Positions 1 to 5,481 of a stretch of 9,134 nucleotides of DNA are shown here, one piece after another (the stretch's first letter is position 1; each line of letters starts with the position of its first letter). Both the position numbers and the translations under genes were made by a program. The DNA comes from Deltaproteobacteria bacterium (GTDB taxonomy: Bacteria > Desulfobacterota > Desulfarculia > Adiutricales > Adiutricaceae). The stretch spans positions 1 through 9,134 of the forward strand of contig JAITJT010000031.1 of assembly GCA_031278795.1 (NCBI GenBank). The letters are read 5' to 3'. Under the pieces are notes generated by a model, which worked only from the letters and a program-made list of their open reading frames with translations, was not told the DNA's origin and did not search any database.

Positions 1-258
1 AGATTCTGGAGTGATTTTGAATCCAGGTTAAATAAGTGTGAAATGAGCCGCGCTTAAAAAAACAGAATATAAATGGAAAGTCTAAAAAAGAGTCTAAAAA
101 CAGGGCGTAATACAAAGCCTAAAGCGGCCAAACGCCATGAAAATAAGCGCAATCCAGGCGGGCGCAATCTAAAAGGCGTAAATATTACAGAAATAATAGG
201 GGTGTGGCAATGGATGATGGTGAAAACCATCGGGGAAGTTTACCCAAGAGGGATAAGT

Positions 259-957
259 TTAGGCTTCTTTTTTCTTGCGCTTGACTAGCTCCCGGCAGAC
301 ATCCACGGTGTCCAGGGCATCGTGGACCACGTACTCCACCTCCAAAAACTTGCGCTCATCCTCCATTAAGGCGCTTAAGGTGTCCTTGTCGCTATCCGGC
401 TGGAGGAAACTGCAACCCACAAAGATGGGAGGGGGCGGTCTGTCGGTGTAGACCTCGCGCACCAAGCCCACCAGGCGCTTCACCTGCTGGACGCTACTGG
501 CCATAAGGAGTGATACCCCAACCACGTCAGGCTCTCTTAGAAGAATCTCCTTGAGGAAGACCCTGGGGGGGATGTCCACTCCCAGATCCACCACCTCGAA
601 ACCGTCGGCCCGCAGAAACCAAGCGGCCATGTTCTTACCCAGCTCGTGGATGTCGCCCTCTATGGTTCCTAAAAGCACCAAGCCCCTCTTCTCGTTACCA
701 GTACCCCTCAGGATGAGGGGAATGAGCTTCTCCATGCTCACCCGCATTATCTCGTTTGCGAGAAGGAGCCCGGACATGTAGTAGATGCCGTCTTGGAACA
801 TCTTGGTGACCAGGCTCATGCACTCGTTTAGGGCACCAATTATCTCCTTGGGCGGCACGTTTTCGGAAATGAGAGCCGAGAGCGCGGCCAGGGTCTCCTT
901 TTCGTCTAAGGCGACCATGGAGCCTTTGAGCTTTTCAAAGAGGGCCTCCACCGTCAT
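259..957 (-). CDS. Corrinoid (B12-binding) methyl-carrier protein
   Basis: This 232-residue protein has the layout of the methyltransferase cognate corrinoid proteins (MtbC/MttC/MtmC type). Residues 1-90 form the helical cap domain, with the typical YYMSGLLLANEIM stretch at 59-71. Residues 91-215 form the Rossmann B12 domain. The cobalt-ligand motif DxHxxG is present as GDIHELGKN (101-109, His104), followed by VDLGVDIPP and the SxL motif at VGVSLLM (Ser149). The usual third motif GGA reads GCS (181-183), a deviation. In this family the corrinoid shuttles a methyl group from a substrate-specific methyltransferase to a folate or coenzyme acceptor in the cytoplasm; the substrate cannot be told here. 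The start is fixed by GAGGTGA five bases upstream and by an ATGA overlap with the regulator gene, which indicates translational coupling. No partner methyltransferase is in the window, and no convincing terminator follows. Confidence 0.9.
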   Translation of the reverse strand: MTVEALFEKLKGSMVALDEKETLAALSALISENVPPKEIIGALNECMSLVTKMFQDGIYYMSGLLLANEIMRVSMEKLIPLILRGTGNEKRGLVLLGTIEGDIHELGKNMAAWFLRADGFEVVDLGVDIPPRVFLKEILLREPDVVGVSLLMASSVQQVKRLVGLVREVYTDRPPPPIFVGCSFLQPDSDKDTLSALMEDERKFLEVEYVVHDALDTVDVCRELVKRKKKEA

Positions 958-1739
958 CTTCTCTCACCTCGGCCGTTTAAGGGCAGTCCCAAAGTGGAGG
1001 TGAGGGTGAAGCTATCCTCCGGGGAAATGAAGGATCCCGTGGCCAAGGGGGCCCCCTCGGCGTCATAGAAGATATACTCCATCTGGAAACCGGCCATTCC
1101 TTCCTCCACGTCCAAAAGCTGGGAGTTCTCTTGGCTAAATGAGAGCGGCCTCACCCACATCCTGGCGGTTTTGACCAGGCCCTGGGCGCTTCCGGAGAAG
1201 AGCCCGGTGAGATAGGTGGTGGCGAGCTCCGCCTCCACCACCGGCCGGTAAGGATCCAATATGACGAAACTCTCTTGGATGAGAAAGGGCCTCTCATCCC
1301 CTATCCTAATGCAGCGCTTTATGTACCAGAGGGGATCGCCGGCTTTTATCCAAAGCTTCTCGGCCACCTCGTCACCGGCCCTCTTGACGTCGGCGGCTAT
1401 TATCCTGGTGGCGAGGTCCTTGGAGTGAATGAGCTCATCGAGCCCGTCTATGGAGAACAGCGCCTTCCTGTAGGTGAGCTCGGTTACGTAGGTGCCCTTC
1501 CCGGTGAAGCGCTCCAGGAGCCCCTCGTCCACCAGGATGCGCAGGGCCTTCCTCACGGTGAGAGGTGAGAGTCCGCTGGCCTTGGCCAGCTGGTTTTCAG
1601 AGGGAATGCGACCGCCAGCCTTATAGGTGCCTTCGGTTATCCTGCTCCGGATGAGATCCGCCATGCGCTGGTAGGGCGGAATCTCCCTCCGGCCCGGAAG
1701 GAGCGGGTTATCAGGTCTATCGTGCCTGATTTCTTCCAA
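954..1739 (-). CDS. GntR-family transcriptional regulator (HutC/UTRA type)
   Basis: A cytoplasmic DNA-binding regulator. With the start chosen here it has 261 residues. The winged helix-turn-helix spans about residues 20-88, with the classical GntR pattern RIPSENQLAKASGLSPLTVRKA... and then GLLERFTGKGTYV. The rest is a UTRA ligand-binding domain of the HutC subfamily, ending in MEYIFYDAEGAPLATGSF-type sequence. I prefer the TTG start at 1739 because AGAGGTG lies 5 bases upstream (1745-1751). The in-frame TTG at 1796 would add 19 residues but has a poorly spaced GGTGA. The gene overlaps the corrinoid protein gene by 4 bases, so it most likely controls that operon in response to a small molecule linked to methyl-group metabolism. 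The ligand is unknown. A consensus promoter lies at 1937-1965. Confidence 0.9.
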   Translation of the reverse strand: MEEIRHDRPDNPLLPGRREIPPYQRMADLIRSRITEGTYKAGGRIPSENQLAKASGLSPLTVRKALRILVDEGLLERFTGKGTYVTELTYRKALFSIDGLDELIHSKDLATRIIAADVKRAGDEVAEKLWIKAGDPLWYIKRCIRIGDERPFLIQESFVILDPYRPVVEAELATTYLTGLFSGSAQGLVKTARMWVRPLSFSQENSQLLDVEEGMAGFQMEYIFYDAEGAPLATGSFISPEDSFTLTSTLGLPLNGRGERR

Positions 1740-1744
1740 GGGGG

Positions 1745-1751
1745 CACCTCT
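1745..1751 (-). promoter_or_regulatory. Ribosome binding site deciding the GntR gene start
   Basis: AGAGGTG on the minus strand lies 5 bases before a TTG codon at 1739-1737. It gives better spacing than the GGTGA about 14 bases before the upstream in-frame TTG at 1796. It therefore supports the shorter 261-residue protein, which also fits usual GntR/UTRA length better. Confidence 0.55.
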
Positions 1752-1815
1752 GTTAAGTTTGTATTTTACCCAGGGGGCACTCGTTAACAAGTCCAATCAG
1801 CTGTTATCTCACCGC

Positions 1816-1872
1816 AAAAGGCCCTAAAGCTTCCCGGAAAGAGCGCGTCCTCACTCCAGGAGAGGGCCTTTT
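1816..1872 (-). promoter_or_regulatory. Candidate structured leader of the GntR/corrinoid operon
   Basis: AAAAGGCCCT at 1816-1825 and AGGGCCTTTT at 1863-1872 form a perfect 10-bp stem. It encloses two small hairpins, TTC/GAA near 1831-1839 and TCCT/AGGA at 1848-1851 and 1858-1861, giving a three-way-junction shape. It lies inside the predicted 5' untranslated region (promoter at 1937-1965, start at 1739). A second hairpin, TCGCCC/GGGCGA, occupies 1905-1910 and 1920-1925. The fold is seen in the sequence; a regulatory role is inferred. The cobalamin-riboswitch B12 box (GCCACTG) is absent, so this is not a standard B12 switch. Only four Ts follow the stem, so an attenuator is possible but weak. 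Confidence 0.4.
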
Positions 1873-1936
1873 AAGGTATAGCGATTTTATGTTTTTTCAT
1901 GGACTCGCCCCTAGCTCATGGGCGAACTTTTTCTTT

Positions 1937-1965
1937 TATATAAAGAGATTTCCTCCAATTGTCAA
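1937..1965 (-). promoter_or_regulatory. Sigma-70 promoter of the GntR/corrinoid operon
   Basis: On the minus strand, a perfect -35 box TTGACA (1965-1960) is followed after exactly 17 bases by TATATA (1942-1937). Transcription would begin near 1930 and yield a leader of about 190 bases before the TTG start at 1739. The -10 overlaps a small perfect palindrome, TTTATATAAA (1935-1944). That could be an operator, but nothing ties it to the GntR protein. Confidence 0.7.
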
Positions 1966-2202
1966 TATCTTTCTTAAAGGGCATCCCTATAGTGACATTT
2001 TTTCCTGAAAATCCTTAAAAGAAGGGACTTTCCCAGCAAATTGACCAAAAATACCCATGTATATTATATGTGTATTCTAATTATTACATACATATAGTGG
2101 TGAAGCTATAATATGGCATGCTTCTAAGGCCTTTTTCTAGGGCCCGCTATGAGAATATTATTCACAGATAATATAATTTTAAACGATTATAGGCATAGCA
2201 AT

Positions 2203-2285
2203 TGGGCTAAACTCATCTTAAGCTAAGAAAATGGCTTAATTTTTCCTAAAATCTCTATATAGAGATTTTTAGCCCAGGTTTTTAT
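2203..2285 (+). other. AT-rich nested inverted-repeat structure
   Basis: TGGGCTAAA (2203-2211) and TTTAGCCCA (2268-2276) form a perfect 9-bp outer stem. Inside are TTAAGC/GCTTAA (2218-2223, 2234-2239) and a perfect 22-bp palindrome at 2248-2269 with core ATCTCTATATAGAGAT. The palindrome and outer stem overlap by two bases, so the two cannot be complete at once. On the plus strand a short T-run follows (2279-2283). An upstream TATAAT at 2172-2177 with a 4/6 -35 box could drive it. It might be a small RNA, an operator cluster or chance in AT-rich DNA. Confidence 0.3.
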
Positions 2286-2479
2286 GTGTATAATACAGCC
2301 CTTTTTATATTATTTATACTTAATATTATATAATTTAACAAAATATCAGAAAGAAGATTTTTTCAAAAAATTTTTCCAAAATTATTTTCAAAAAAAATAC
2401 CCTACAGATTATCAAGGAATTATCTGAAACCTAAGGCATTTAGCCTGTTTCCAAGCCAATCAATAGTTTTTTAGGGCCC

Positions 2480-2508
2480 TTGACATCTAAATCTCGATAT
2501 AGTAATAT
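2480..2508 (+). promoter_or_regulatory. Near-consensus sigma-70 promoter, plus strand
   Basis: TTGACA (2480-2485), 17-base spacer, TAATAT (2503-2508). The predicted start is near 2515. No protein gene lies downstream on this strand before the convergent amidohydrolase gene. The promoter therefore points at the hairpin-rich unit ending at 2708. Confidence 0.65.
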
Positions 2509-2514
2509 TTCTTG

Positions 2515-2708
2515 AAATCTTCCGGAGGTCAATCACCACGCGGCCTCCAGAGCATAGAATATTGTCAAAGCCTGCGGTACTTACGGTCGCTTTAAAGGCC
2601 CAAAAAGGTCGGGGTCGGGCGCTTTCTAAGCCCCTGGATCCTTCCAAGTCACAAGCCCTTTCTCCCTCACTCCAAAGGGGATGCCGTCCGTAAGTACCGC
2701 ATTTTTTT
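2515..2708 (+). ncRNA. Candidate small structured RNA of unknown family, about 195 nt
   Basis: The unit has its own promoter (2480-2508) and ends in a T-tract (2702-2708) directly after a stem. From 5' to 3', a 7-bp hairpin GGAGGTC/GGCCTCC with one G-T wobble lies in 2523-2548. A perfect 14-bp stem TGCGGTACTTACGG (2573-2586) pairs with CCGTAAGTACCGCA (2688-2701). This stem encloses a stem built on GGGG/CCCC (2611-2614, 2631-2634), extended by AAGG/CCTT, and a CCCTTT/AAAGGG hairpin (2656-2661, 2674-2679). I find no ORF with a ribosome binding site. It does not show the SRP GGAAGGAAGC loop, tmRNA ends, RNase P core motifs or a 6S-type end-to-end pairing. Promoter and stems are seen; transcription is inferred. 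The 14-bp repeat might alternatively be just an oversized terminator or a protein-binding inverted repeat. Confidence 0.5.
2688..2708 (+). terminator. T-tract end of the candidate small RNA
   Basis: The 3' arm of the 14-bp stem (2688-2701) is followed immediately by seven Ts (2702-2708), as in intrinsic terminators. The loop is unusually long (101 bases) but itself folds into hairpins. Confidence 0.45.
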
Positions 2709-2769
2709 ATCTATTTAGCGCCTGTCCCAAATTAGGCTAAATCCAAGGCCTCTTCCCAAGCCGTGAGTC

Positions 2770-2801
2770 AAAAAAAGCCAGAGACAGTCTCTGGCTTTTT
2801 T
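2770..2801 (-). terminator. Intrinsic terminator, bidirectional
   Basis: GCCAGAGA-CAG-TCTCTGGC (2777-2795) forms an 8-bp stem with a 3-base loop. It is flanked by seven As (2770-2776) and six Ts (2796-2801), so it can end transcripts from both strands. It lies about 76 bases past the stop codon of the minus-strand amidohydrolase gene, where it most likely acts. It would also stop plus-strand read-through from the unit at 2515-2708. Confidence 0.85.
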
Positions 2802-2815
2802 CTATTGTGGGTCTC

Positions 2816-2859
2816 ATAAGGCCCTTATAAGGCCCTTATAAATCCCTTATAAATCCTTG
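2816..2859. repeat. 11-bp tandem repeat, four units
   Basis: Units ATAAGGCCCTT, ATAAGGCCCTT, ATAAATCCCTT and a degenerate ATAAATCCTTG follow each other without gaps between the amidohydrolase stop codon and its terminator. The first two units create overlapping interrupted palindromes (ATAAGG-C-CCTTAT). The period is about one helical turn. A related set lies on the other side of the same gene at 4648-4683. Confidence 0.75.
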
Positions 2860-2871
2860 TCTGGCTCTCGG

Positions 2872-4578
2872 CTAGAGCTCTTTTTTGAAGACACTCTCCC
2901 CTCCCACCACGGTTTCCAGGACCTCTGTCTTGTGGAGCTCCCTTTTGTCCCGTTGAAAGAGATCGCCCTTGACTACAGCGTAGTCCGCGAACTTTCCCGG
3001 CTCCAAGGAGCCTATGTATTTCTCTTTTCCCAAAGATTCCGCGGAGCTGATGGTTGCGGCTCTTAACACTTCAAGGAGGGTGAGGTCGCGATCGCTATCT
3101 AGCCTGGGACAGAGTGGGGAAGCTGGCCCCACCATGGTGCGGGTCATGCCCACCTGGAGGTTCGCGAACTCATTCAAGGGCTCCACCGGCCAGTCGGATC
3201 CGTAGGCCATCTTCACGCCACTATCCAGGAATTTGCCGTGGGTCTCCAGAAAGGGGAAGCGCTCTTCCCCAAAGAGCTCCCGCTCCGCGTCCAGAGTCTC
3301 CTTGGAGAGTCCCGCCCACTGGAAGGATAGAACGGCGTAGGCCGCGAGCTCCCTCATTAAGGCGTATTGATCGGGCGCGACAAGGTCAAGGTGCGCCAAG
3401 GACGGGCGTATGTCTTGGTTGGGATAGTTCTGGCGCATGGATTTGAGGGCGCTTAGCACCATCTCCACCGCTCCGTCGGCGATCACGTGGAAGTGGGGGT
3501 GGTAGCCCTTGGAGGAGGTGGCGTGGACCAGCTTCTTGAGTACATCTGGTTCGAAATAGGGCCGTCCCCTCCAGGTGCCCGCCCTCCAGTCGGGCGTCTC
3601 CAGGCTTCCAAAGTTTTGTTTGTAGGGTTCTTTTAGGTAGGCTGTCTGGGTAGCGGGCATGCCGTCCACGAAAAACTTCACGTGCTCAACCGTTATGGAC
3701 GGCTCCAAGCCCCACTCGCCCGTGTCGAAGTTCTTTTTGAGCCTCGCTATGTTATCCAGGAGCATGTCCAGGTCCTTTTGCTGATTATAGCTTCCGGAGC
3801 GGACCTCCAAGGCCCCCATGTAGCGCAAGGGTAGCTCGCCTTGCTCCCTAATGAAGGTCGCAAGCTCCAAGACGTCACAGCTGCTTCTGGCATCCAGGCA
3901 GGTGGTCACTCCCTGGGCGGAAAGAGAGGAAAAGGCCTTCTGGAGGCACTTACGCAGATCGGCCCAGCCCATGAGTCTCATGACATTGTCGAAAATGCGC
4001 ATGGCCAGGCCGTCCTCTATGATGCCGTTTAGCTGCCTCTCATTATCCAGGCGGATCCAACCGTCCATGGGGTTGGGGGTGTTCTCGCTGATGGTGAGTT
4101 TTTCCAGGGCAACGCTATTTAAGGCCGCGAAATGGCAGTCGTCCGAAAATAGAATGACTGGCCTTCTGGTGGGAAGGGTGTCCAAGTGCTTGCGGGTGGG
4201 GTCCTCCCCCACCTTGCGGCACCAAGAGGTTACCAAGAGCCACTGGTCCTGGGTGGCCAGATCCTCCTCATCCGCTATAAATCCCTCAAGGCGCTGAAGT
4301 ATCTCAGAAACCGAGAGATCCTCGTAATCCAGGGATTTAACCATGAGGGTGACACCTCCCCAGAAGGGGTGGACGTGGCTATCCACGATCCCGGGTATGA
4401 CCGTGTTTCCCGAGAGGTCAACCAAGGTGGCGCCTCCATAAAGATTCAAAAGCTCCTCTTTGGCGCCCACGGCCTCAACAAGGCCTCCCTTTACGGCCAT
4501 GGCCTCGCAAACGCTGTTTAACCTGTCGGCGGTGTAGATTTTTCCGTTGTGTAAAATGCTGATGGAATCGTTACTCAT
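2872..4578 (-). CDS. YtcJ-type metal-dependent amidohydrolase
   Basis: A full-length 568-residue member of the amidohydrolase superfamily, YtcJ/NfdA-like subfamily. An N-terminal beta-sandwich part leads into the metal motif PGIVDSHVHP (His68, His70). The barrel ligands follow: Lys301 in VEHVKFFVDG (the position commonly carboxylated in this group), His364 in HFHVIADGA, His396 in SLAHLDLV and Asp462 in AYGSDWPVEP. The C-terminal strand segment IGSLEPGKFADYAVVKGDLF closes the sandwich. These enzymes are cytoplasmic and hydrolyse C-N bonds in amides, formamides or cyclic ureides; the true substrate is rarely known and I cannot predict it. No signal peptide is visible. The ATG at 4578 is preceded by a purine-rich GGGAGAG about 9 bases upstream. 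The gene stands alone between two AT-rich spacers and has its own terminator at 2777-2801. Confidence 0.92.
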   Translation of the reverse strand: MSNDSISILHNGKIYTADRLNSVCEAMAVKGGLVEAVGAKEELLNLYGGATLVDLSGNTVIPGIVDSHVHPFWGGVTLMVKSLDYEDLSVSEILQRLEGFIADEEDLATQDQWLLVTSWCRKVGEDPTRKHLDTLPTRRPVILFSDDCHFAALNSVALEKLTISENTPNPMDGWIRLDNERQLNGIIEDGLAMRIFDNVMRLMGWADLRKCLQKAFSSLSAQGVTTCLDARSSCDVLELATFIREQGELPLRYMGALEVRSGSYNQQKDLDMLLDNIARLKKNFDTGEWGLEPSITVEHVKFFVDGMPATQTAYLKEPYKQNFGSLETPDWRAGTWRGRPYFEPDVLKKLVHATSSKGYHPHFHVIADGAVEMVLSALKSMRQNYPNQDIRPSLAHLDLVAPDQYALMRELAAYAVLSFQWAGLSKETLDAERELFGEERFPFLETHGKFLDSGVKMAYGSDWPVEPLNEFANLQVGMTRTMVGPASPLCPRLDSDRDLTLLEVLRAATISSAESLGKEKYIGSLEPGKFADYAVVKGDLFQRDKRELHKTEVLETVVGGESVFKKEL

Positions 4579-4647
4579 CCCCTACCACTCTCCCGCTAAG
4601 CCGTGTCTATGCCCATGAAAAGCCCAAGTAAAATGAATGTTAAGAAA

Positions 4648-4683
4648 GCCAATATAGGGCCAATATAGAGCCCAATATAAGCC
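4648..4683. repeat. 11-bp tandem repeat, three units
   Basis: GCCAATATAGG, GCCAATATAGA and GCCCAATATAA, followed by a further GCC, lie about 70 bases upstream of the amidohydrolase start. Rotated to ATAGGGCCAAT, the unit agrees with the downstream repeat ATAAGGCCCTT at 8 of 11 positions. The same gene is thus bracketed by related 11-bp repeats. A role as binding sites is only a guess. Confidence 0.6.
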
Positions 4684-4788
4684 ATTAGATTGAGGCAGAT
4701 TTGAGGTGTTTTCATAAGCCTTTGGCTTAAGTCTTAAATTTTCATAGCACAAGAAAAAAATGTTCAAAATGCGCAAGTATATGCGCTT

Positions 4789-4818
4789 TTTAAGGACTAT
4801 TCTTATTTTGTCCTTAAA
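4789..4818. promoter_or_regulatory. 9-bp inverted repeat TTTAAGGAC/GTCCTTAAA
   Basis: Perfect arms at 4789-4797 and 4810-4818 with a 12-base AT-only-plus-C loop. Just before it, GCGCA/TGCGC (4771-4775, 4782-4786) with five following Ts forms a weak terminator-like hairpin on the plus strand. Either could be an operator or fold; neither is assigned. Confidence 0.3.
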
Positions 4819-5006
4819 TGATAGTATTTTTCAATGAAAAAATCAAAAAATATTTTTGGGCCTCTTTGGAATGCCTAAAGCCCTCTTTTTATCTTTTCCA
4901 CTGGGCTTTTGGGACATTTCTATATGGATATCGTTTTTTGAAATCCATTCCCAAAAAGGGCCACCTTTTAAGATTATCCCAAAGTGCCAAAATTTTAAGA
5001 AAATTT

Positions 5007-5029
5007 CGTCTTAAATCGCACTTAAGACG
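5007..5029. promoter_or_regulatory. Palindromic site CGTCTTAA-N7-TTAAGACG
   Basis: Perfect 8-bp arms at 5007-5014 and 5022-5029. The half-site GTCTTAAA recurs in variants nearby (4731, 4810, 5072, 5096) and as the palindrome GTCTTTAGAC at 5111-5120. The pattern resembles a cluster of binding sites, but no regulator is identified and AT-rich DNA makes chance likely. Confidence 0.3.
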
Positions 5030-5421
5030 CGGTTAAGATACCTTGAACTTTAGGGAGTACTCGCGGGCTTGTCTTTAAATTGTTTATATACTTGGTCTTA
5101 GATGTATTTTGTCTTTAGACGCATTGTCATTATTGCGCGTTTACTCTATGGCGCATTATCTTTAATATACGCTTTAATGTATAAAACAAAACGTCAAAAA
5201 ACAAAAAAGCTAAAATGCTTATAACTTAAAGCCTCAGAAAGCTAAAAAGCCAAAAAGCTCATAACACAAAGGCATAAGCTTAAAGCTCACAACTTTAAGC
5301 CGTAAACCAAAACGCTAAAAAATCAAACGCCAATAGCTACAAGCATCCCTAGCCCATAATCCGCAAGGGCGTATAATCATCTTTTCCAAAGATATTAGTT
5401 TGGAATCGGCGCGACCCAATA

Positions 5422-5481
5422 GGGTGGACGTCAGGCGGGTGGACGTCAATCGGGTGGACGTCAATCGGGTGGACGTCAGTC
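5422..5481. repeat. 15-bp tandem repeat, four units, overlapping a stop codon
   Basis: Four gapless units of GGGTGGACGTCAATC, with the last two bases before the final C varying as GG, AT, AT and GT, at 5422-5436, 5437-5451, 5452-5466 and 5467-5481. Each contains the palindrome GACGTC. The last unit covers the TGA stop codon of the DHH phosphoesterase gene (5476-5478). Because 15 is a multiple of three, each further unit supplies another in-frame TGA (5461-5463, 5446-5448, 5431-5433). Confidence 0.9.

Larger units (their letters stand above)
1797..2871. other. Long AT-rich intergenic region without protein genes
   Basis: About 1.07 kb between the GntR gene (transcribed leftward) and the amidohydrolase 3' end. 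I see no credible ORF. It contains, in order: a structured leader and promoter for the GntR operon (1816-1965); very AT-rich sequence with several TATAAT-like boxes (2040-2180, 2285-2440); an inverted-repeat structure (2203-2285); a promoter-hairpins-T-tract unit (2480-2708); a terminator (2777-2801); and an 11-bp tandem repeat (2816-2859). Confidence 0.7.
4579..5475. other. AT-rich spacer without protein genes, rich in short repeats
   Basis: About 900 bases upstream of the amidohydrolase gene and downstream of the DHH gene, both on the minus strand. Short open frames at 4582-4776 (-) and 4818-5036 (+) lack ribosome binding sites and look like products of repeats and low-complexity DNA. The region holds an 11-bp repeat (4648-4683), a hairpin TAAGCC/GGCTTA (4715-4729), several GTCTTAAA-type palindromes (4789-5120), A-rich degenerate repeats (about 5180-5340) and a 7-bp inverted repeat TTCCAAA/TTTGGAA (5384-5405). 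No clear sigma-70 promoter for the amidohydrolase gene stands out. Confidence 0.65.

Noticed and set aside
216..231. GATGGT-GAAA-ACCATC hairpin as terminator of the corrinoid gene
   Set aside because: A neat 6-bp stem with a 4-base loop, but no T-run follows on the minus strand, so it is not an intrinsic terminator.
73..288. Plus-strand 71-codon open frame at the window start
   Set aside because: It overlaps the end of the corrinoid gene on the other strand, has no ribosome binding site, and is a low-complexity Lys/Arg/Asn-rich product of A-rich DNA.
1740..1965. Cobalamin riboswitch in the GntR leader
   Set aside because: The invariant B12 box (GCCACTG) and its surrounding core were not found on the minus strand.
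4582..4776. Minus-strand 64-codon open frame upstream of the amidohydrolase
   Set aside because: Its LYWALYWPY stretch is simply the translated 11-bp tandem repeat; no ribosome binding site or family resemblance.
4818..5036. Plus-strand 72-codon open frame in the AT-rich spacer
   Set aside because: No Shine-Dalgarno sequence before the ATG, Phe/Lys/Leu-rich composition expected of AT-rich DNA, and it runs through the palindrome at 5007-5029.
5422..5481. CRISPR array
   Set aside because: The 15-bp units are directly adjacent with no unique spacers, and no cas genes are present.
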